A stretch of 64,000 bases of DNA from Lysobacter antibioticus (GCF_000731095.1 NZ_JMTZ01000008.1:1-64000), one strand, 5' to 3'; positions 9,872 through 19,744 are shown, counted from the first letter of the stretch. Made by a program: numbers and translations. The notes: a model not told the origin generated them from the sequence alone.

Positions 9872-11083
9872 TCAGGCCCTGTGGCCGATCGCTTGTTCGG
9901 CATGGCGACGGGCCAGAGCATCGGCCTCGCGCAGCACCGCCAAGGAACTGGCCGGGATGGTCGGGAGCGCGGCGAGTGTGTCTTCGACCAGCGCGGGTAT
10001 CGCTAGGAAACCGATTCGCCGCTGAAGAAAGGCTGAAACGGCCACTTCGTTGGCGGCGTTCAGCACCGCCGGGGCGGTACCGCCCGCGGCCAGGGCTTCG
10101 AAGGCCAGGCGCAGGCAGGGGAAGGCGTCCAGGTCGGGGCGTTCGAAATCGAGGCGGCCGTGGGCCAGCAGGTCGAGCCCGGCCACGCCCGAGTCGATCC
10201 GCTCCGGCCAGCCGAAACCGACCGCGAGGGCGGTGCGCATGTCCGGCAAACCCAGTTGGGCCAGGGTCGAGCCGTCGACGAATTCGACCAGCGAATGGAC
10301 CAGGCTCTGCGGGTGCACCAGCACCTCGATGCGTTCGCCCTCGATCCCGAACAGGTGGTGGGCCTCGATGACTTCCAGGCCCTTGTTCATCAGCGTGGCC
10401 GAGTCGACCGAGATCTTCGGCCCCATCGACCATTTCGGGTGCGCCACGGCCTGTTCCGGGGTGACCTGGGTCAGTTCGGAACGTGTACGGCCACGGAACG
10501 GCCCGCCCGAGGCGGTCAGCAGGATGCGCTTGAGACCGGCATGGGCGCGGGCGTAGGGCAGACCGCCGGACTGCGCCGGCGCGGCCGGCGGCAGACACTG
10601 GAAGATGGCGTTGTGCTCGCTGTCGATCGGCACGATGCAGGCGCCGGCCTCGTGCGCGGCGTGCATCAGCAGCTCGCCGGCGAGGACCAGCGATTCCTTG
10701 TTGGCCAGCAGCAGGCGCTTGCCGGCGCGGGCCGCGGCCAGGGTCGAGGACAAGCCGGCGGCGCCGACGATCGCCGCGACCACGGTGTCGCAGACGTCCG
10801 ACGAGACCAGCTCGACCAGGGCCTCGTCGCCGCAATGGGCCTGTGCCGACAGACCGCGCTCGCGCAGGCCGTCGCGCAGGGCGGCATAGCCGGCCGGGTC
10901 GGCGATCACCGCGTGCTCGGGGCGATGCTGTTCGCACAGGGCCAGCAGGGCGTCGACCTTGCCGCCGGCGGCGAGCACGCTGGCGCGCAACGCCTCGGGA
11001 TGGCGCGCGATCACGTCCAATGCCGAAGTGCCGATCGAACCGGTGGCGCCGAGCACGGCGACCTTGCGGGAGAGGGACGTCAT
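9872..11083 (-). CDS. dxr: 1-deoxy-D-xylulose 5-phosphate reductoisomerase
   Basis: Dxr makes 2-C-methyl-D-erythritol 4-phosphate with NADPH, the committed step of the MEP isoprenoid pathway that feeds undecaprenyl phosphate. It is 403 residues from ATG 11083. The N-terminus has the NADPH-binding signature [18 protein letters not shown]. The metal-binding region contains [13 protein letters not shown], and [10 protein letters not shown] and the [13 protein letters not shown] block are typical. It is separated from cdsA by 277 bases carrying a repeat element, so it may have its own promoter or depend on read-through. Confidence 0.97.
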   Translation of the reverse strand: MTSLSRKVAVLGATGSIGTSALDVIARHPEALRASVLAAGGKVDALLALCEQHRPEHAVIADPAGYAALRDGLRERGLSAQAHCGDEALVELVSSDVCDTVVAAIVGAAGLSSTLAAARAGKRLLLANKESLVLAGELLMHAAHEAGACIVPIDSEHNAIFQCLPPAAPAQSGGLPYARAHAGLKRILLTASGGPFRGRTRSELTQVTPEQAVAHPKWSMGPKISVDSATLMNKGLEVIEAHHLFGIEGERIEVLVHPQSLVHSLVEFVDGSTLAQLGLPDMRTALAVGFGWPERIDSGVAGLDLLAHGRLDFERPDLDAFPCLRLAFEALAAGGTAPAVLNAANEVAVSAFLQRRIGFLAIPALVEDTLAALPTIPASSLAVLREADALARRHAEQAIGHRA

Positions 11084-11144
11084 GCGCGGGCGCTCGCGTG
11101 GAAGGGGCTGCGTGGTGCGGTCGCATGGTGCGCCGGGGGACAAG

Positions 11145-11330
11145 CAAATCCCCCTCGGTCCCCCTTTTGCAAAGGGAGAAGGCGGGCGGGTCGTTTCGAA
11201 AAGGAACGGCCGGCGGGCTCTGCGGTGGATGCTGCAGGCGCTTCAAGCACGCAGGCGCCCGATTTCAGTGTGAGCCCCGTGCAAACCCGTGCTGTCCCCC
11301 CCTTTGCAAAAGGGAGGGAGGGGGGATTCG
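11145..11330. repeat. MITE-like inverted repeat between cdsA and dxr
   Basis: Two roughly 35-bp blocks in inverted orientation flank about 110 bp. The left block (11147-11182) reads ATCCCCCTCGGTCCCCCTTT followed by TGCAAAGGGAGAAGG. The right block (11294-11330) is close to its reverse complement, with CCCCCCCTTTGCAAAAGGGA and a GGGGGGATT end. The same motif pair recurs at 48304-48453. No transposase is present. The two termini and small size suggest a non-autonomous mobile element or dispersed repeat; mobility is inference. Confidence 0.55.
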
Positions 11331-11360
11331 CTTCTACCCGGCAGACCCGCGCACTCATCA

Positions 11361-12208
<848 letters not shown>

Positions 12209-12212
<4 letters not shown>

Positions 12213-12979
12213 TCAACGGTCTCGTTGGACAGGGCGGCGGCGACTTGCGACCCGGTCAGGCCGAAACGGCGTTCGCGGTTGCCGTAATCGTCGAGGGCGC
12301 GTTGCAGGGTCGTCGCGTCCAGTTCCGGCCACAACAACTCGGTGAACCACAATTCGGTATAGGCCAGCTGCCACAGCAGGAAATTGCTGATGCGGGTATC
12401 GCCGCCGGTGCGGATGAACAAATCCGGCGCCGGCAGGTCGGCCAGCGACAGGCGCGAGGCGATCAGCACCTCGTCGATCTCGTCCGGCGCCAGGCGTCCG
12501 GCGGCGACGTCGGCGGCCAGCGACCGTGCGGCCTGGGCGATGTCCCAGCGCCCGCCGTAGCTCGCGGCCACGGTCAGGTGCAGGGTGCCGTTGTTGCGGG
12601 TTTGATGCTCGGCCGCAGCCATGCGTTCGCGGATTTTTTCCGAGAAGCGCTCGCGCTCGCCGATGAAGCGCACGCGCACGCCGCGACGGTGAAGTTCCTC
12701 GACCTCGCGCTCGAGCGCGTTGAGGAACAGCTTCATGAGCGCGCCGACTTCGTCTTCGGGGCGGCCCCAGTTTTCGCTCGAGAACGCGAACAGGGTCAGC
12801 GCCTCGATGCCGCGGGCGATGCAGAAGTCGATGCAGATGTTGACCGTGCGCGCGCCGGCGCGGTGGCCGATGATGCGCGGCCGGCGGCGGCGCTCGGCCC
12901 AGCGCCCGTTGCCGTCCATGATGACGGCCAGGTGGCGCGGGATGCGTGCGGGCGCGGTGGGTGCGGGCTCGTTGGGCAT
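12209..12979 (-). CDS. uppS: Undecaprenyl (polyprenyl) diphosphate synthase
   Basis: UppS adds isopentenyl units in cis to farnesyl diphosphate and makes the C55 carrier for peptidoglycan and O-antigen. The 256-residue protein has the catalytic HLAVIMDGNGRWA motif (Asp at residue 22), the FAFSSENWGRP loop, and the C-terminal DLFIRTGGDTRISNFLLWQ and ELWFTELLWPEL blocks. A short Pro/Ala-rich N-terminus precedes the core. It follows frr, as in most proteobacteria, with about 180 bases between them. Confidence 0.97.
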
Positions 12980-13157
12980 GGCGCCGATGATGTTGACCTT
13001 GGAAGCGGGAGGGGCATCCGGAAGCGGGGTTCCGGCGACGATGGATCCCGTCCGGGACCCAGTGCTGACCCGTGCGATCGGCAGAAAGTTCAGTGCGCGA
13101 TCGTCCAGGAACTGCGGCGATCGATTCGGACCGCCGCCCAGGGACTGCGGCGACCGG

Positions 13158-13715
13158 TCAGACCGCCATCAATTCCTGTTCCTTCGCCTTGACCACGCCG
13201 TCGACGTCCTTGATCGCGCTGTCGGTGACCTTCTGGATGTCGTCCTCGTAACGGCGCAGCTCGTCCTCGGTGATCTTCTTGTCCTTCAGCAGTTCCTTGG
13301 CCTGGGTGTTGGCGTCGCGGCGGATGTTGCGGATCGCGACCTTCGCGTTCTCGCTCTCGCTGTGCACGACCTTGGTCAGTTCCTTGCGGCGTTCTTCGGT
13401 CAGCGCCGGCAGGTTGATGCGGATGACGGTGCCGGCGGTGTTCGGGGTCAGGCCCAGGTCGGAGGCGAGGATGGCCTTCTCGACCGCGCCGACGATCTGC
13501 TTTTCCCACGGGGTGATGGTCAGGGTGCGCGCATCGGAGACCGCGACGCTGGCGACCTGGTTCAGCGGCATCTCGGAACCGTGGTAGTTCACCTTCAGGT
13601 GATCGACCAGCGCAGCCGAAGCGCGCCCGGTGCGGACCTTGGTCAGGTCGTGGCGAAAGGCTTCGACGCTCTTGGCCATGCGGTTCTGTGCGTCTTTCTT
13701 GATTTCATTGAGCAT
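13158..13715 (-). CDS. frr: Ribosome recycling factor
   Basis: RRF, with EF-G, splits the post-termination ribosome complex. The 185-residue length is exact for the family. Recognisable blocks are [20 protein letters not shown], the domain II region ([15 protein letters not shown]), [17 protein letters not shown] and the C-terminal helix [20 protein letters not shown]. It normally follows pyrH directly. Here pyrH is about 3.7 kb away, separated by a metal exporter and a BlaI/M56 block. Confidence 0.98.
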   Translation of the reverse strand: MLNEIKKDAQNRMAKSVEAFRHDLTKVRTGRASAALVDHLKVNYHGSEMPLNQVASVAVSDARTLTITPWEKQIVGAVEKAILASDLGLTPNTAGTVIRINLPALTEERRKELTKVVHSESENAKVAIRNIRRDANTQAKELLKDKKITEDELRRYEDDIQKVTDSAIKDVDGVVKAKEQELMAV

Positions 13716-13978
13716 TCGCCGGCTCCGGTCCTGTGGCGGTAATCGCGGGATTATATGGGCTCGGGCGGGTTTTGCGGACCGAACGCCGCCGTGGCGGCCA
13801 CGCGGATGGGCTGAGGTCAGCGCGGTTTAGGCTGTTTTGCACGGGTATGGCGCGCGTCGATGTGCGGCCGTGTACCGGATTGCGTCACGGTTTCAGGCCG
13901 GGGCAAACGCGAAGTTTTCGTTATCCTGCGCCGCCGGCCGCGCCGGCCGCGGTTTTCGCTGCAATGCAGCATGAACCC

Positions 13979-15004
13979 TCAATGGCTGTGCGAGTGGCCG
14001 TGCGTATGCCGATGGTCCTCGTCGCCTTGTTCGCGGCCGTGCCTGTGTTCGTGCTCGTGGCCGTGATGATCGTCATGGTCGTGGTCATGATCATGGCCGC
14101 CGGCGCCGTGCGGCGCGCGGTCGTGGCGGTCGTGCTCGCAGGCCCGGCCGTGCTCGACCTGCAGGGTCGGGTGGTTGATGCCGAAGCGTTGGTCGAGCTC
14201 GCGGTTGAGGCGGTCGATGAAGACGTCGTGGTCGCGGTCGTCGGGGCGCACGATATGCGCGGTCATGGCGATTTCGCCGGCGCCGAGCGACCAGATGTGC
14301 AGATGGTGGATCGCTTCCACCCCGGGTTGCGCGCGCAGCAGGCTCTCGACTTCGGCGCGGTCGACGCCGCGCGGCACCGCGTCCATCGCCGCGTTGAAGC
14401 TCTCGCGCAGCAGACCGAAGGCGCCGATCGCGACCACCGCGCCGATCAGCAGGGCGATGGCCGGGTCGAGCCAGGCCCAACCGGTGAACCACATGCCGGC
14501 GCCGGCCAGGACTGCGGCCAGCGACACGGCCGCGTCGGCCATCAGATGCAGGAAGGCGCCGCGGCGGTTGAGGTCGTGGTCGTGGCCGTCGCGTACCAGC
14601 CAGGCCGCGCCGAGATTGACCGCGATGCCGAGTGCCGCCACCAGCATCACCGGCAGGGCCGGGATCTCCGGCGGCGCGTTGAAGCGGCGGATCGCCTCCC
14701 AGCCCAGGGCGCCGGAAAAACCGACCAGCAGCAGGGCATTGGCCAACGGCGAGAGCAGGGTCGCGCGTCGCCAGCCGTAGGTGTGGCGCGCGGTCGGCGC
14801 GCGCCGCGCCAGCACTGCCGCGCCCCAGGCCAGGCCCAGCCCGAGCACGTCGCCCAGGTTGTGCAGGGCGTCCGACAGCAGGGCCAGCGAATTGGTCATG
14901 AAGCCATAGCCGGCTTCGAGAATCGTGTAGGCCAGGTTGATCAGGGTCACCGCGGCGAAGGCGCGGGTGCCGCTGGGGCCGTGGTGATGGCTGTGCGAGT
15001 GCAT
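13979..15004 (-). CDS. CDF-family divalent metal (Zn/Co/Cd) efflux transporter with His-rich tail
   Basis: Cation diffusion facilitators exchange cytoplasmic Zn2+, Co2+ or Cd2+ for protons. This 341-residue protein has six predicted helices in residues 15-210. The metal-site patterns are LLSDALHNLGD in helix 2 (HxxxD) and FLHLMADAAVSL in helix 5 (HxxxD). A cytoplasmic ferredoxin-like C-terminal domain follows (VEAIHHLHIWSLG). It begins MHSHSHHHG and ends with a very long His/Asp/Glu tail of about 50 residues, a likely metal-sensing or buffering segment. It is closest to the CzcD/ZitB group. It is transcribed divergently from the BlaI-like gene, so the operators at 15151-15191 may also affect it. 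Confidence 0.93.
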   Translation of the reverse strand: MHSHSHHHGPSGTRAFAAVTLINLAYTILEAGYGFMTNSLALLSDALHNLGDVLGLGLAWGAAVLARRAPTARHTYGWRRATLLSPLANALLLVGFSGALGWEAIRRFNAPPEIPALPVMLVAALGIAVNLGAAWLVRDGHDHDLNRRGAFLHLMADAAVSLAAVLAGAGMWFTGWAWLDPAIALLIGAVVAIGAFGLLRESFNAAMDAVPRGVDRAEVESLLRAQPGVEAIHHLHIWSLGAGEIAMTAHIVRPDDRDHDVFIDRLNRELDQRFGINHPTLQVEHGRACEHDRHDRAPHGAGGHDHDHDHDDHHGHEHEHRHGREQGDEDHRHTHGHSHSH

Positions 15005-15148
15005 GGACGAATGCTGTCACGGCCCGCGCCGTGAACACTATTACAGCCCCGGCCGGGTGCGGGCGGAAGCTCGATGGCCGTCGCAGAAGCCCTATCCGCT
15101 CTGGTCTTGCGCGTGCCGTGCGCCGGCCCGTCATGACTTTCGACACCC

Positions 15149-15177
15149 TTGACTACGTCTGTAGTCACGACAACTAT
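15149..15177 (+). promoter_or_regulatory. Putative sigma-70 promoter of the blaI-like/M56 operon
   Basis: A TTGACT hexamer at 15149-15154 (5 of 6 matches to the -35 consensus) is followed after exactly 17 bases by AACTAT at 15172-15177, a weak -10. The first BlaI-type operator covers the -35 box and the second lies just downstream of the -10. This arrangement supports a repressible promoter. Transcription start is not proven. Confidence 0.5.
15151..15166. promoter_or_regulatory. BlaI/MecI-type operator 1
   Basis: The palindrome GACTACGTCTGTAGTC has 6-bp arms. Its core TACGTCTGTA (15154-15163) matches the BlaI/MecI consensus TACAnnTGTA with one mismatch. It overlaps the proposed -35 box. Its centre is 27 bases from the centre of operator 2. 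Confidence 0.7.
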
Positions 15178-15179
15178 GC

Positions 15180-15191
15180 CTACACATGTAG
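15180..15191. promoter_or_regulatory. BlaI/MecI-type operator 2
   Basis: CTACACATGTAG contains TACACATGTA (15181-15190), a perfect match to the TACAnnTGTA consensus. It lies just after the proposed -10 box and about 45 bases before the repressor ATG. Together with operator 1 it indicates direct autoregulation of the downstream operon. Confidence 0.75.
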
Positions 15192-15234
15192 TCATGGCCG
15201 GCCACGACCCGGGCAGGCGATCAGCAGGAGCGTC

Positions 15235-15621
15235 ATGAACCGCAAATCCATAGGCGACCAGGAACTGGCGCTACTGCAATACATCGACGAGAACGGCGAC
15301 GCCTCGGTCGGCGAAGTCGCCTCCGCCTACGGCGAGCCGCGCGGCCTCGCGCGTTCGACCGTGCTGACGATGATGGAACGCCTGCGCGCGAAGTCGTATC
15401 TGCGCCGGCGCAAGCTCGGCGGCGTGTACCGCTATGCCAGTGCGACCGCGCCCGACGACGTGATGCGCTCGGCGGTCGGCAAGTTCGTCGCCAACACCCT
15501 GCAGGGATCGCTGTCGCCGTTCGTGGCCTGGATGTCGCAGCGCACCGAAGTCAGCGACGAGGAACTGGCCGAACTCGAAGGGCTCGTCGCCGATCTGCAG
15601 TCGCGCCGCAAGGAGAGCTGA
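15235..15621 (+). CDS. BlaI/MecI/CopY-family transcriptional repressor
   Basis: This is a 128-residue winged-helix repressor of the BlaI/MecI/CopY family. The helix-turn-helix half is IGDQELALLQYIDENGDASV followed by ARSTVLTMMERLRAKSYLRR, with the wing KLGGVYRYAS. The C-terminal dimerisation helices hold the presumed protease-cut region. The start at 15235 is supported by AGGAG 5 bases upstream; upstream in-frame codons have no support and overlap the operators. The stop and the ATG of the M56 gene are separated by one base. By family logic it represses its own operon through the two TACAnnTGTA sites and is inactivated by the M56 protein. Confidence 0.93.
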   Translation: MNRKSIGDQELALLQYIDENGDASVGEVASAYGEPRGLARSTVLTMMERLRAKSYLRRRKLGGVYRYASATAPDDVMRSAVGKFVANTLQGSLSPFVAWMSQRTEVSDEELAELEGLVADLQSRRKES

Positions 15622-15622
15622 G

Positions 15623-17269
15623 ATGAGTCTGCCCTCGATGGATCTGTCCTTCGTCGCCGACACGCTGCTGCCGCGCCTGGCCGCGGCCAGCCTGCAATCC
15701 TTGCTGCTGGTCGCCGCGGTGTGGGCGCTGTGCCGCTACTTGCCGCGCCTGAGCGCTTCGGCGCGCTGCTGGCTGTGGTGGCTGGCGGCGTTGCAGTTGT
15801 TGGTTGGCCTGTTGTGGCCGACGCCGCTGATGCTGCCGCTGTTGCCGGAATCCTTCGGCATCCTGATCGCCGACGCGCCGTCGGCCACGGCGATGCCGTT
15901 GTCGGCACGCCTACCGTTCGTGATGGCCGGCGGCGACGCCCCCACGGCATCGCTGGCCGATGCTGCGATCGGCAGCGTCTGGCCGTCGTGGACTTCGTTA
16001 CTGGCCGGGATCTGGCTGTTGGCTTTCAGTGCCGTGCTGACCGCGAACCTGCGCGCTTTCCTCGACACGCGCCGCCGCATCGCGCGTTCCTCGGCGGAGG
16101 TGCCGCTGCCGGTGGCGCAGGCCTATCGCCGGCTCGGCGACAGCCTCGGCCTGCGGCGTTTGCCGGAGCTGCGCCTGTCGGCGGAGATCGAATCGCCGCA
16201 ACTGCTCGGCCCGTGGCCTGCGGTGGTGCTGTTGCCGCAACACCGCATCGCCTCGATGAGTGCCGGCGAACTCGACATGGCCCTGCACCACGAGTTGGTC
16301 CATCTGCGCCGTCGCGATCTGTGGTGGGGCTGGGTGCCGGCCCTGGCCCAGCAGCTGTTCTTCTTCCATCCGCTCGCTCATCTGGTCGCACGCGAGTACT
16401 CGCTTGCGCGGGAGGCCGCCTGCGATGCGGCGGTGCTCGACAGCCGCCGCTACACGCCCCAGGACTACGGGCGATTGCTCCTGCGCCTCGGCGTCGCGCC
16501 GCGGCCCGGCGCCGGCGTCGCCAGCGCTTCACCCACCTATACCGCTCTCAAGAGGAGATTGACCATGTTGCAGAACGCAGCTTCGACCTCGCACGCCGGT
16601 ACCTTGGCGTTGACCTTCGCCGTGGTCCTGCTCGGCCTGGTGCCGTACCGGATCACCGCTGCTGCGGACGCATCGGCAAAGGCCTCGTCGCGGACGATCT
16701 CGGTCCAATCCGACCGCAGCGGCGGCAAGGCCGGCGAAACCCGCATCTTCGAGCGGCACCAGGGGCAGGCGCCTTCGGTCTGGGCGGCCAAGGGCGGCAA
16801 GTTCTATCGCGTCGACGCCGACGAGCGCTACGAAGAAGTGCGCGATGCCGCGACTCTCGCGCGTTTGCAGAAGCACATGCGCGACATGAAGGCGGCCGAG
16901 ATCGATGCCCGCCAGGCCGAGCGCGACGCCAAGATCGCCGAGCGCGAAGCCCTGCGTTCGGCCCAGGACGCCGAGCGTGCCGGTCGCGAGGCCGAACGCG
17001 TGGCCCAGCAGGCGCGGCGCGACGGCGAGCAGGCTCGTCTCGATGCGGCGCAAGGCGCAAACGATGCGCGGCAGGCTGCGTTGGATCGGGATCAGGTGGC
17101 GCGCGATGCCGAACAGGCCCGGCGCGATGCCGAACAACATATGCGCGATGTCGAGCAGGCACGCCGGGATGTGCAGCAGGCGATCCGCGATGCCGAACAG
17201 GCTGCGCGCGATGCGGCCGAGTATGTGCGCTGGATCAGCGACGGTGGGCAGTCGGCGACCGACGCCTGA
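15623..17269 (+). CDS. M56-family (BlaR1/MecR1-like) antirepressor metallopeptidase with coiled-coil C-terminus
   Basis: This 548-residue membrane protein has N-terminal helices around residues 15-35, 45-70 and 115-140. A cytoplasmic zinc-peptidase domain carries HELVH at residues 223-227 and the later acidic ligand region EAACDAAVLDSRRYTPQDYG. A further helix lies near 325-342. In BlaR1 the C-terminal extracytoplasmic part is a penicillin-binding sensor. Here that domain is absent and is replaced by a short beta region (FYRVDADERYEEV) and about 130 residues of charged heptads built on ARDAEQARRDAEQ-type units, a predicted coiled coil. The paired repressor immediately upstream supports a signal-induced proteolysis role. 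The signal is unknown and is probably not a beta-lactam. Confidence 0.9.
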   Translation: MSLPSMDLSFVADTLLPRLAAASLQSLLLVAAVWALCRYLPRLSASARCWLWWLAALQLLVGLLWPTPLMLPLLPESFGILIADAPSATAMPLSARLPFVMAGGDAPTASLADAAIGSVWPSWTSLLAGIWLLAFSAVLTANLRAFLDTRRRIARSSAEVPLPVAQAYRRLGDSLGLRRLPELRLSAEIESPQLLGPWPAVVLLPQHRIASMSAGELDMALHHELVHLRRRDLWWGWVPALAQQLFFFHPLAHLVAREYSLAREAACDAAVLDSRRYTPQDYGRLLLRLGVAPRPGAGVASASPTYTALKRRLTMLQNAASTSHAGTLALTFAVVLLGLVPYRITAAADASAKASSRTISVQSDRSGGKAGETRIFERHQGQAPSVWAAKGGKFYRVDADERYEEVRDAATLARLQKHMRDMKAAEIDARQAERDAKIAEREALRSAQDAERAGREAERVAQQARRDGEQARLDAAQGANDARQAALDRDQVARDAEQARRDAEQHMRDVEQARRDVQQAIRDAEQAARDAAEYVRWISDGGQSATDA

Positions 17270-17444
17270 TCGGGCATGCTCGATCGCGCTCCGGGCATCG
17301 GAGCGGGAGGCGTTTCTTCACGAGGAACGATCGATGCGGCAGGGCTCGGCGGCCTTGCCGGGAATCACGCTCCAGCGCCTGGCCGGCCGGAGCGAATGGC
17401 CCAAAACGACATCCGCTGTCGAGCGGGTCGCCTGAGTCGCAGGC

Positions 17445-18167
17445 TCAGTTGCGGCCCTTGACCAGGGTGCCGATGTTCTCGCCGCGCAGGATCTTCAGCA
17501 GCACGCCGGGCTGGCCCATGTCGAAGATGCGCAGCGGCAGCTCGCTGTCGCGGCACAGCGCGAACGCCGCGGTGTCCATGACCTGCAGGTCGCGGGTGAT
17601 GACGTCGTCGTAGGTGAGCTTGTCGAAGCGCACCGCGTCGCTGTGCTTCTTCGGGTCCTTGTCGTACACGCCGTCGACCTTGGTCGCCTTCAGCAACAGG
17701 TCGGCGCCGATCTCGATCGCGCGCAGGGCGGCGCCCGAGTCGGTGGTGAAGAACGGGCTGCCGACGCCGGCGGCGAAGATCGCCAGGCGGCCTTTTTCCA
17801 AATGACGAATCGCGCGACGGCGGATGTAGTCCTCGCAGACGTCGTTGATCTTGATCGCGCTCATCACCCGCACCTTGGCGCCGAGCTTCTCGAGCGAATC
17901 CTGCATCGCCAGGGCGTTGATGACGGTGGCGAGCATGCCCATCTGGTCGCCGGTGACCCGGTCCATGCCGCTGGCGGCGAGGCCGGCGCCGCGGAAGATG
18001 TTGCCGCCGCCGATCACCAGCGCGATTTCCGCGCCGGCCTGCTGGACTTCGATGACTTCGCGGGCGAGGCGGCCGATCACCTTGGGATCGATGCCGTAGT
18101 CCTCGTCCCCCATCAACGCCTCGCCGGAAAGTTTCAACAGGACACGGCGATAGGCGAGCTGGGACAT
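17445..18167 (-). CDS. pyrH: UMP kinase
   Basis: PyrH phosphorylates UMP to UDP for nucleotide and sugar-nucleotide synthesis. From ATG 18167 it is 240 residues, the family length. It shows the amino-acid kinase fold motifs [46 protein letters not shown], the [20 protein letters not shown] segment and [10 protein letters not shown]. An upstream in-frame extension to 18434 has no family similarity. It is separated from frr by about 3.7 kb and from tsf by the AIM24 gene and a small exported protein. Confidence 0.97.
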   Translation of the reverse strand: MSQLAYRRVLLKLSGEALMGDEDYGIDPKVIGRLAREVIEVQQAGAEIALVIGGGNIFRGAGLAASGMDRVTGDQMGMLATVINALAMQDSLEKLGAKVRVMSAIKINDVCEDYIRRRAIRHLEKGRLAIFAAGVGSPFFTTDSGAALRAIEIGADLLLKATKVDGVYDKDPKKHSDAVRFDKLTYDDVITRDLQVMDTAAFALCRDSELPLRIFDMGQPGVLLKILRGENIGTLVKGRN

Positions 18168-18414
18168 GGGGCATTCTCGGGGAGGCGGGCAGCGGCCGAA
18201 TTGTAGCTCAAGCGCCCACCCCTGGTCGTGCGCAAACGGGCCTCCGGCGGCCGCGAAGGCCATGTCGGCCGTGTCCGCGGCTGCGATTGTCGGTGCCGCC
18301 GCCCTCGTTCCGGCACGGCGATCCCTTATGATCCCGCCGCCGGTCCAGATTGGAACCGCCGTATCGCGCCCGTGCCGTCCCGGCACGCGCCGCGCACCAC
18401 CCAAGGAGATGGAA

Positions 18415-19107
18415 GTGTCGATCAAGAACCTCAACGAATTCGTCGAAGCCTCGAAGCAGAAGGACCTCAGTCAGGAAGTGTTCGAGCTGGAAAGCTCGCA
18501 CCTGCTCGAAGTCAAGCTCGACGGCCGGGTCTGGGCCAAGGCCGGCTCGATGGTGGCGTACCGCGGCGGCGTCAAGTTCGTGCGCCAGGGCGTGCTCGAG
18601 CAGGGCCTGAGCAACCTGCTGAAGAAGGCGATCAGCGGCGAAGGCACGCAGCTGATGAAGATGGAAGGCAAGGGCCGGGTCTACATCGCCGATGCCGGCA
18701 AGAAGATCACCCTGCTGCGCCTGGGCGGCGAGTCCATCTTCGTCAACGGCAACGACGTGCTGGCCTACGAGGACGGCATTTCGGCCGACATCAAGATGAT
18801 GCGCAAGGTCTCGGGCATGATGTCCGGCGGCCTGTTCAACATCAAACTCAGCGGCAGCGGCGTGGTCGCGATCACCTCGCATTACGAACCGCTGACCCTG
18901 GCGGTGACCCCGGACCAGCCGGTGTTCACCGACCCGAACGCGACCGTCGCCTGGTCCGGCGGCCTCAGCCCCGACATCGTCACCGACATCTCCCTGGGCA
19001 CCCTGTTCGGGCGCGGCTCGGGCGAGAGCGTGCAGCTCAAGTTCGCCGGCACCGGCTGGGTCGTCGTGCAGCCGTACGAAGAGGTGTATTTCCAGCAGGC
19101 CGGCTGA
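18415..19107 (+). CDS. AIM24-family protein
   Basis: This roughly 230-residue soluble protein matches the AIM24 family (double-stranded beta-helix fold, named after a yeast mitochondrial protein). Typical features are [21 protein letters not shown], the Gly-rich turns ([20 protein letters not shown]), [14 protein letters not shown] and [18 protein letters not shown]. Two starts compete. An ATG at 18409 touches the AAGGAG at 18403-18408 with no spacing. A GTG at 18415 (VSIKNLNEF) sits at a proper 6-base spacing and is preferred. Bacterial function is not established. It is divergent from pyrH, with 247 bases between. Confidence 0.85.
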   Translation: MSIKNLNEFVEASKQKDLSQEVFELESSHLLEVKLDGRVWAKAGSMVAYRGGVKFVRQGVLEQGLSNLLKKAISGEGTQLMKMEGKGRVYIADAGKKITLLRLGGESIFVNGNDVLAYEDGISADIKMMRKVSGMMSGGLFNIKLSGSGVVAITSHYEPLTLAVTPDQPVFTDPNATVAWSGGLSPDIVTDISLGTLFGRGSGESVQLKFAGTGWVVVQPYEEVYFQQAG

Positions 19108-19290
19108 GCCGCCGCGGCAGCGTTCCCGCTGCCGCGACCGCCATGATCTGGTCCGCAAGCGCACGGCCGCGAGAGATCGCGGCCGTGTTGCGTCGGGGTG
19201 GGGGAATCTGACAGGTGTCGCAGGGACGCGGACGCGGCCGGACTATGATCGGTTCGGCGAATCGGTTCGCCTAACCCAGGAGGGGTTGCC

Positions 19291-19518
19291 ATGACGTTTC
19301 GGAATACCGTGTGCGCGTTGGGCCTGTCGGGCCTGTTGCTGTTCCTGCCGGTGGCCCAGGCCGATCCGGCCGAAGGCTCGTTCCGCACCGAGACCACCTG
19401 CGAATACCAGGGCTGGGCCTACGAGATCGTGCTGACCAAGTACCGCTACACCGGCGGTCAGTGGGTGGTGATCTCGCAGAGTTCGCACTACGCCGAGTCT
19501 TGCCCGCCGATCGAATGA
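19291..19518 (+). CDS. Small exported hypothetical protein
   Basis: This is a 75-residue product with a clear signal peptide (TFRNTVCALGLSGLLLFLPV, cleavage near AQA/DP). It leaves a mature peptide of about 50 residues with two cysteines (TTCEYQ and ESCPPIE) that could form one disulfide. An AGGAGG lies a few bases upstream of the ATG, which supports translation. No family is recognised. It stands alone between the AIM24 gene and the tsf terminator. Confidence 0.7.
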   Translation: MTFRNTVCALGLSGLLLFLPVAQADPAEGSFRTETTCEYQGWAYEIVLTKYRYTGGQWVVISQSSHYAESCPPIE

Positions 19519-19544
19519 GGCGGGGAGTCGGGAATCGAACAGCG

Positions 19545-19740
19545 TAACCATCCCCGTCGTTGCCGCGAAGGTGGGGCACGCTTCACTTCGGCGAAGCCGA
19601 ACACCCAGCGACTTCAAGCGTTCTCGCCCGAAAGCCCTGGGTTCCCGCCTTCGCGGGAACGACGGGTGATGATTACGCTGTTCCCGATTCCCGATTCCCG
19701 ATTCCCGAATCCCGAATCCCGAATCCCGAATCCCGAACAA
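19545..19740. repeat. Dispersed CCGCGAAGGCGGG-type repeat plus GATTCCC tandem array
   Basis: Positions 19557-19665 hold an imperfect inverted pair (TTGCCGCGAAGGTGGGGCAC and GTTCCCGCCTTCGCGGGAAC). Positions 19681-19738 are eight 7-bp GATTCCC/GAATCCC tandem units. The same pairing (GCGAAGGCGGG block then CGATTCCC array) recurs at 61785-61945, so the two parts travel together. No coding function is seen. Confidence 0.7.
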
Positions 19741-19744
19741 AGAA

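Noticed and set aside
15623-17269. Calling the M56 protein a true beta-lactam sensor (BlaR1/MecR1)
   Set aside because: It keeps the peptidase half but has no SxxK/SxN/KTG penicillin-binding region.
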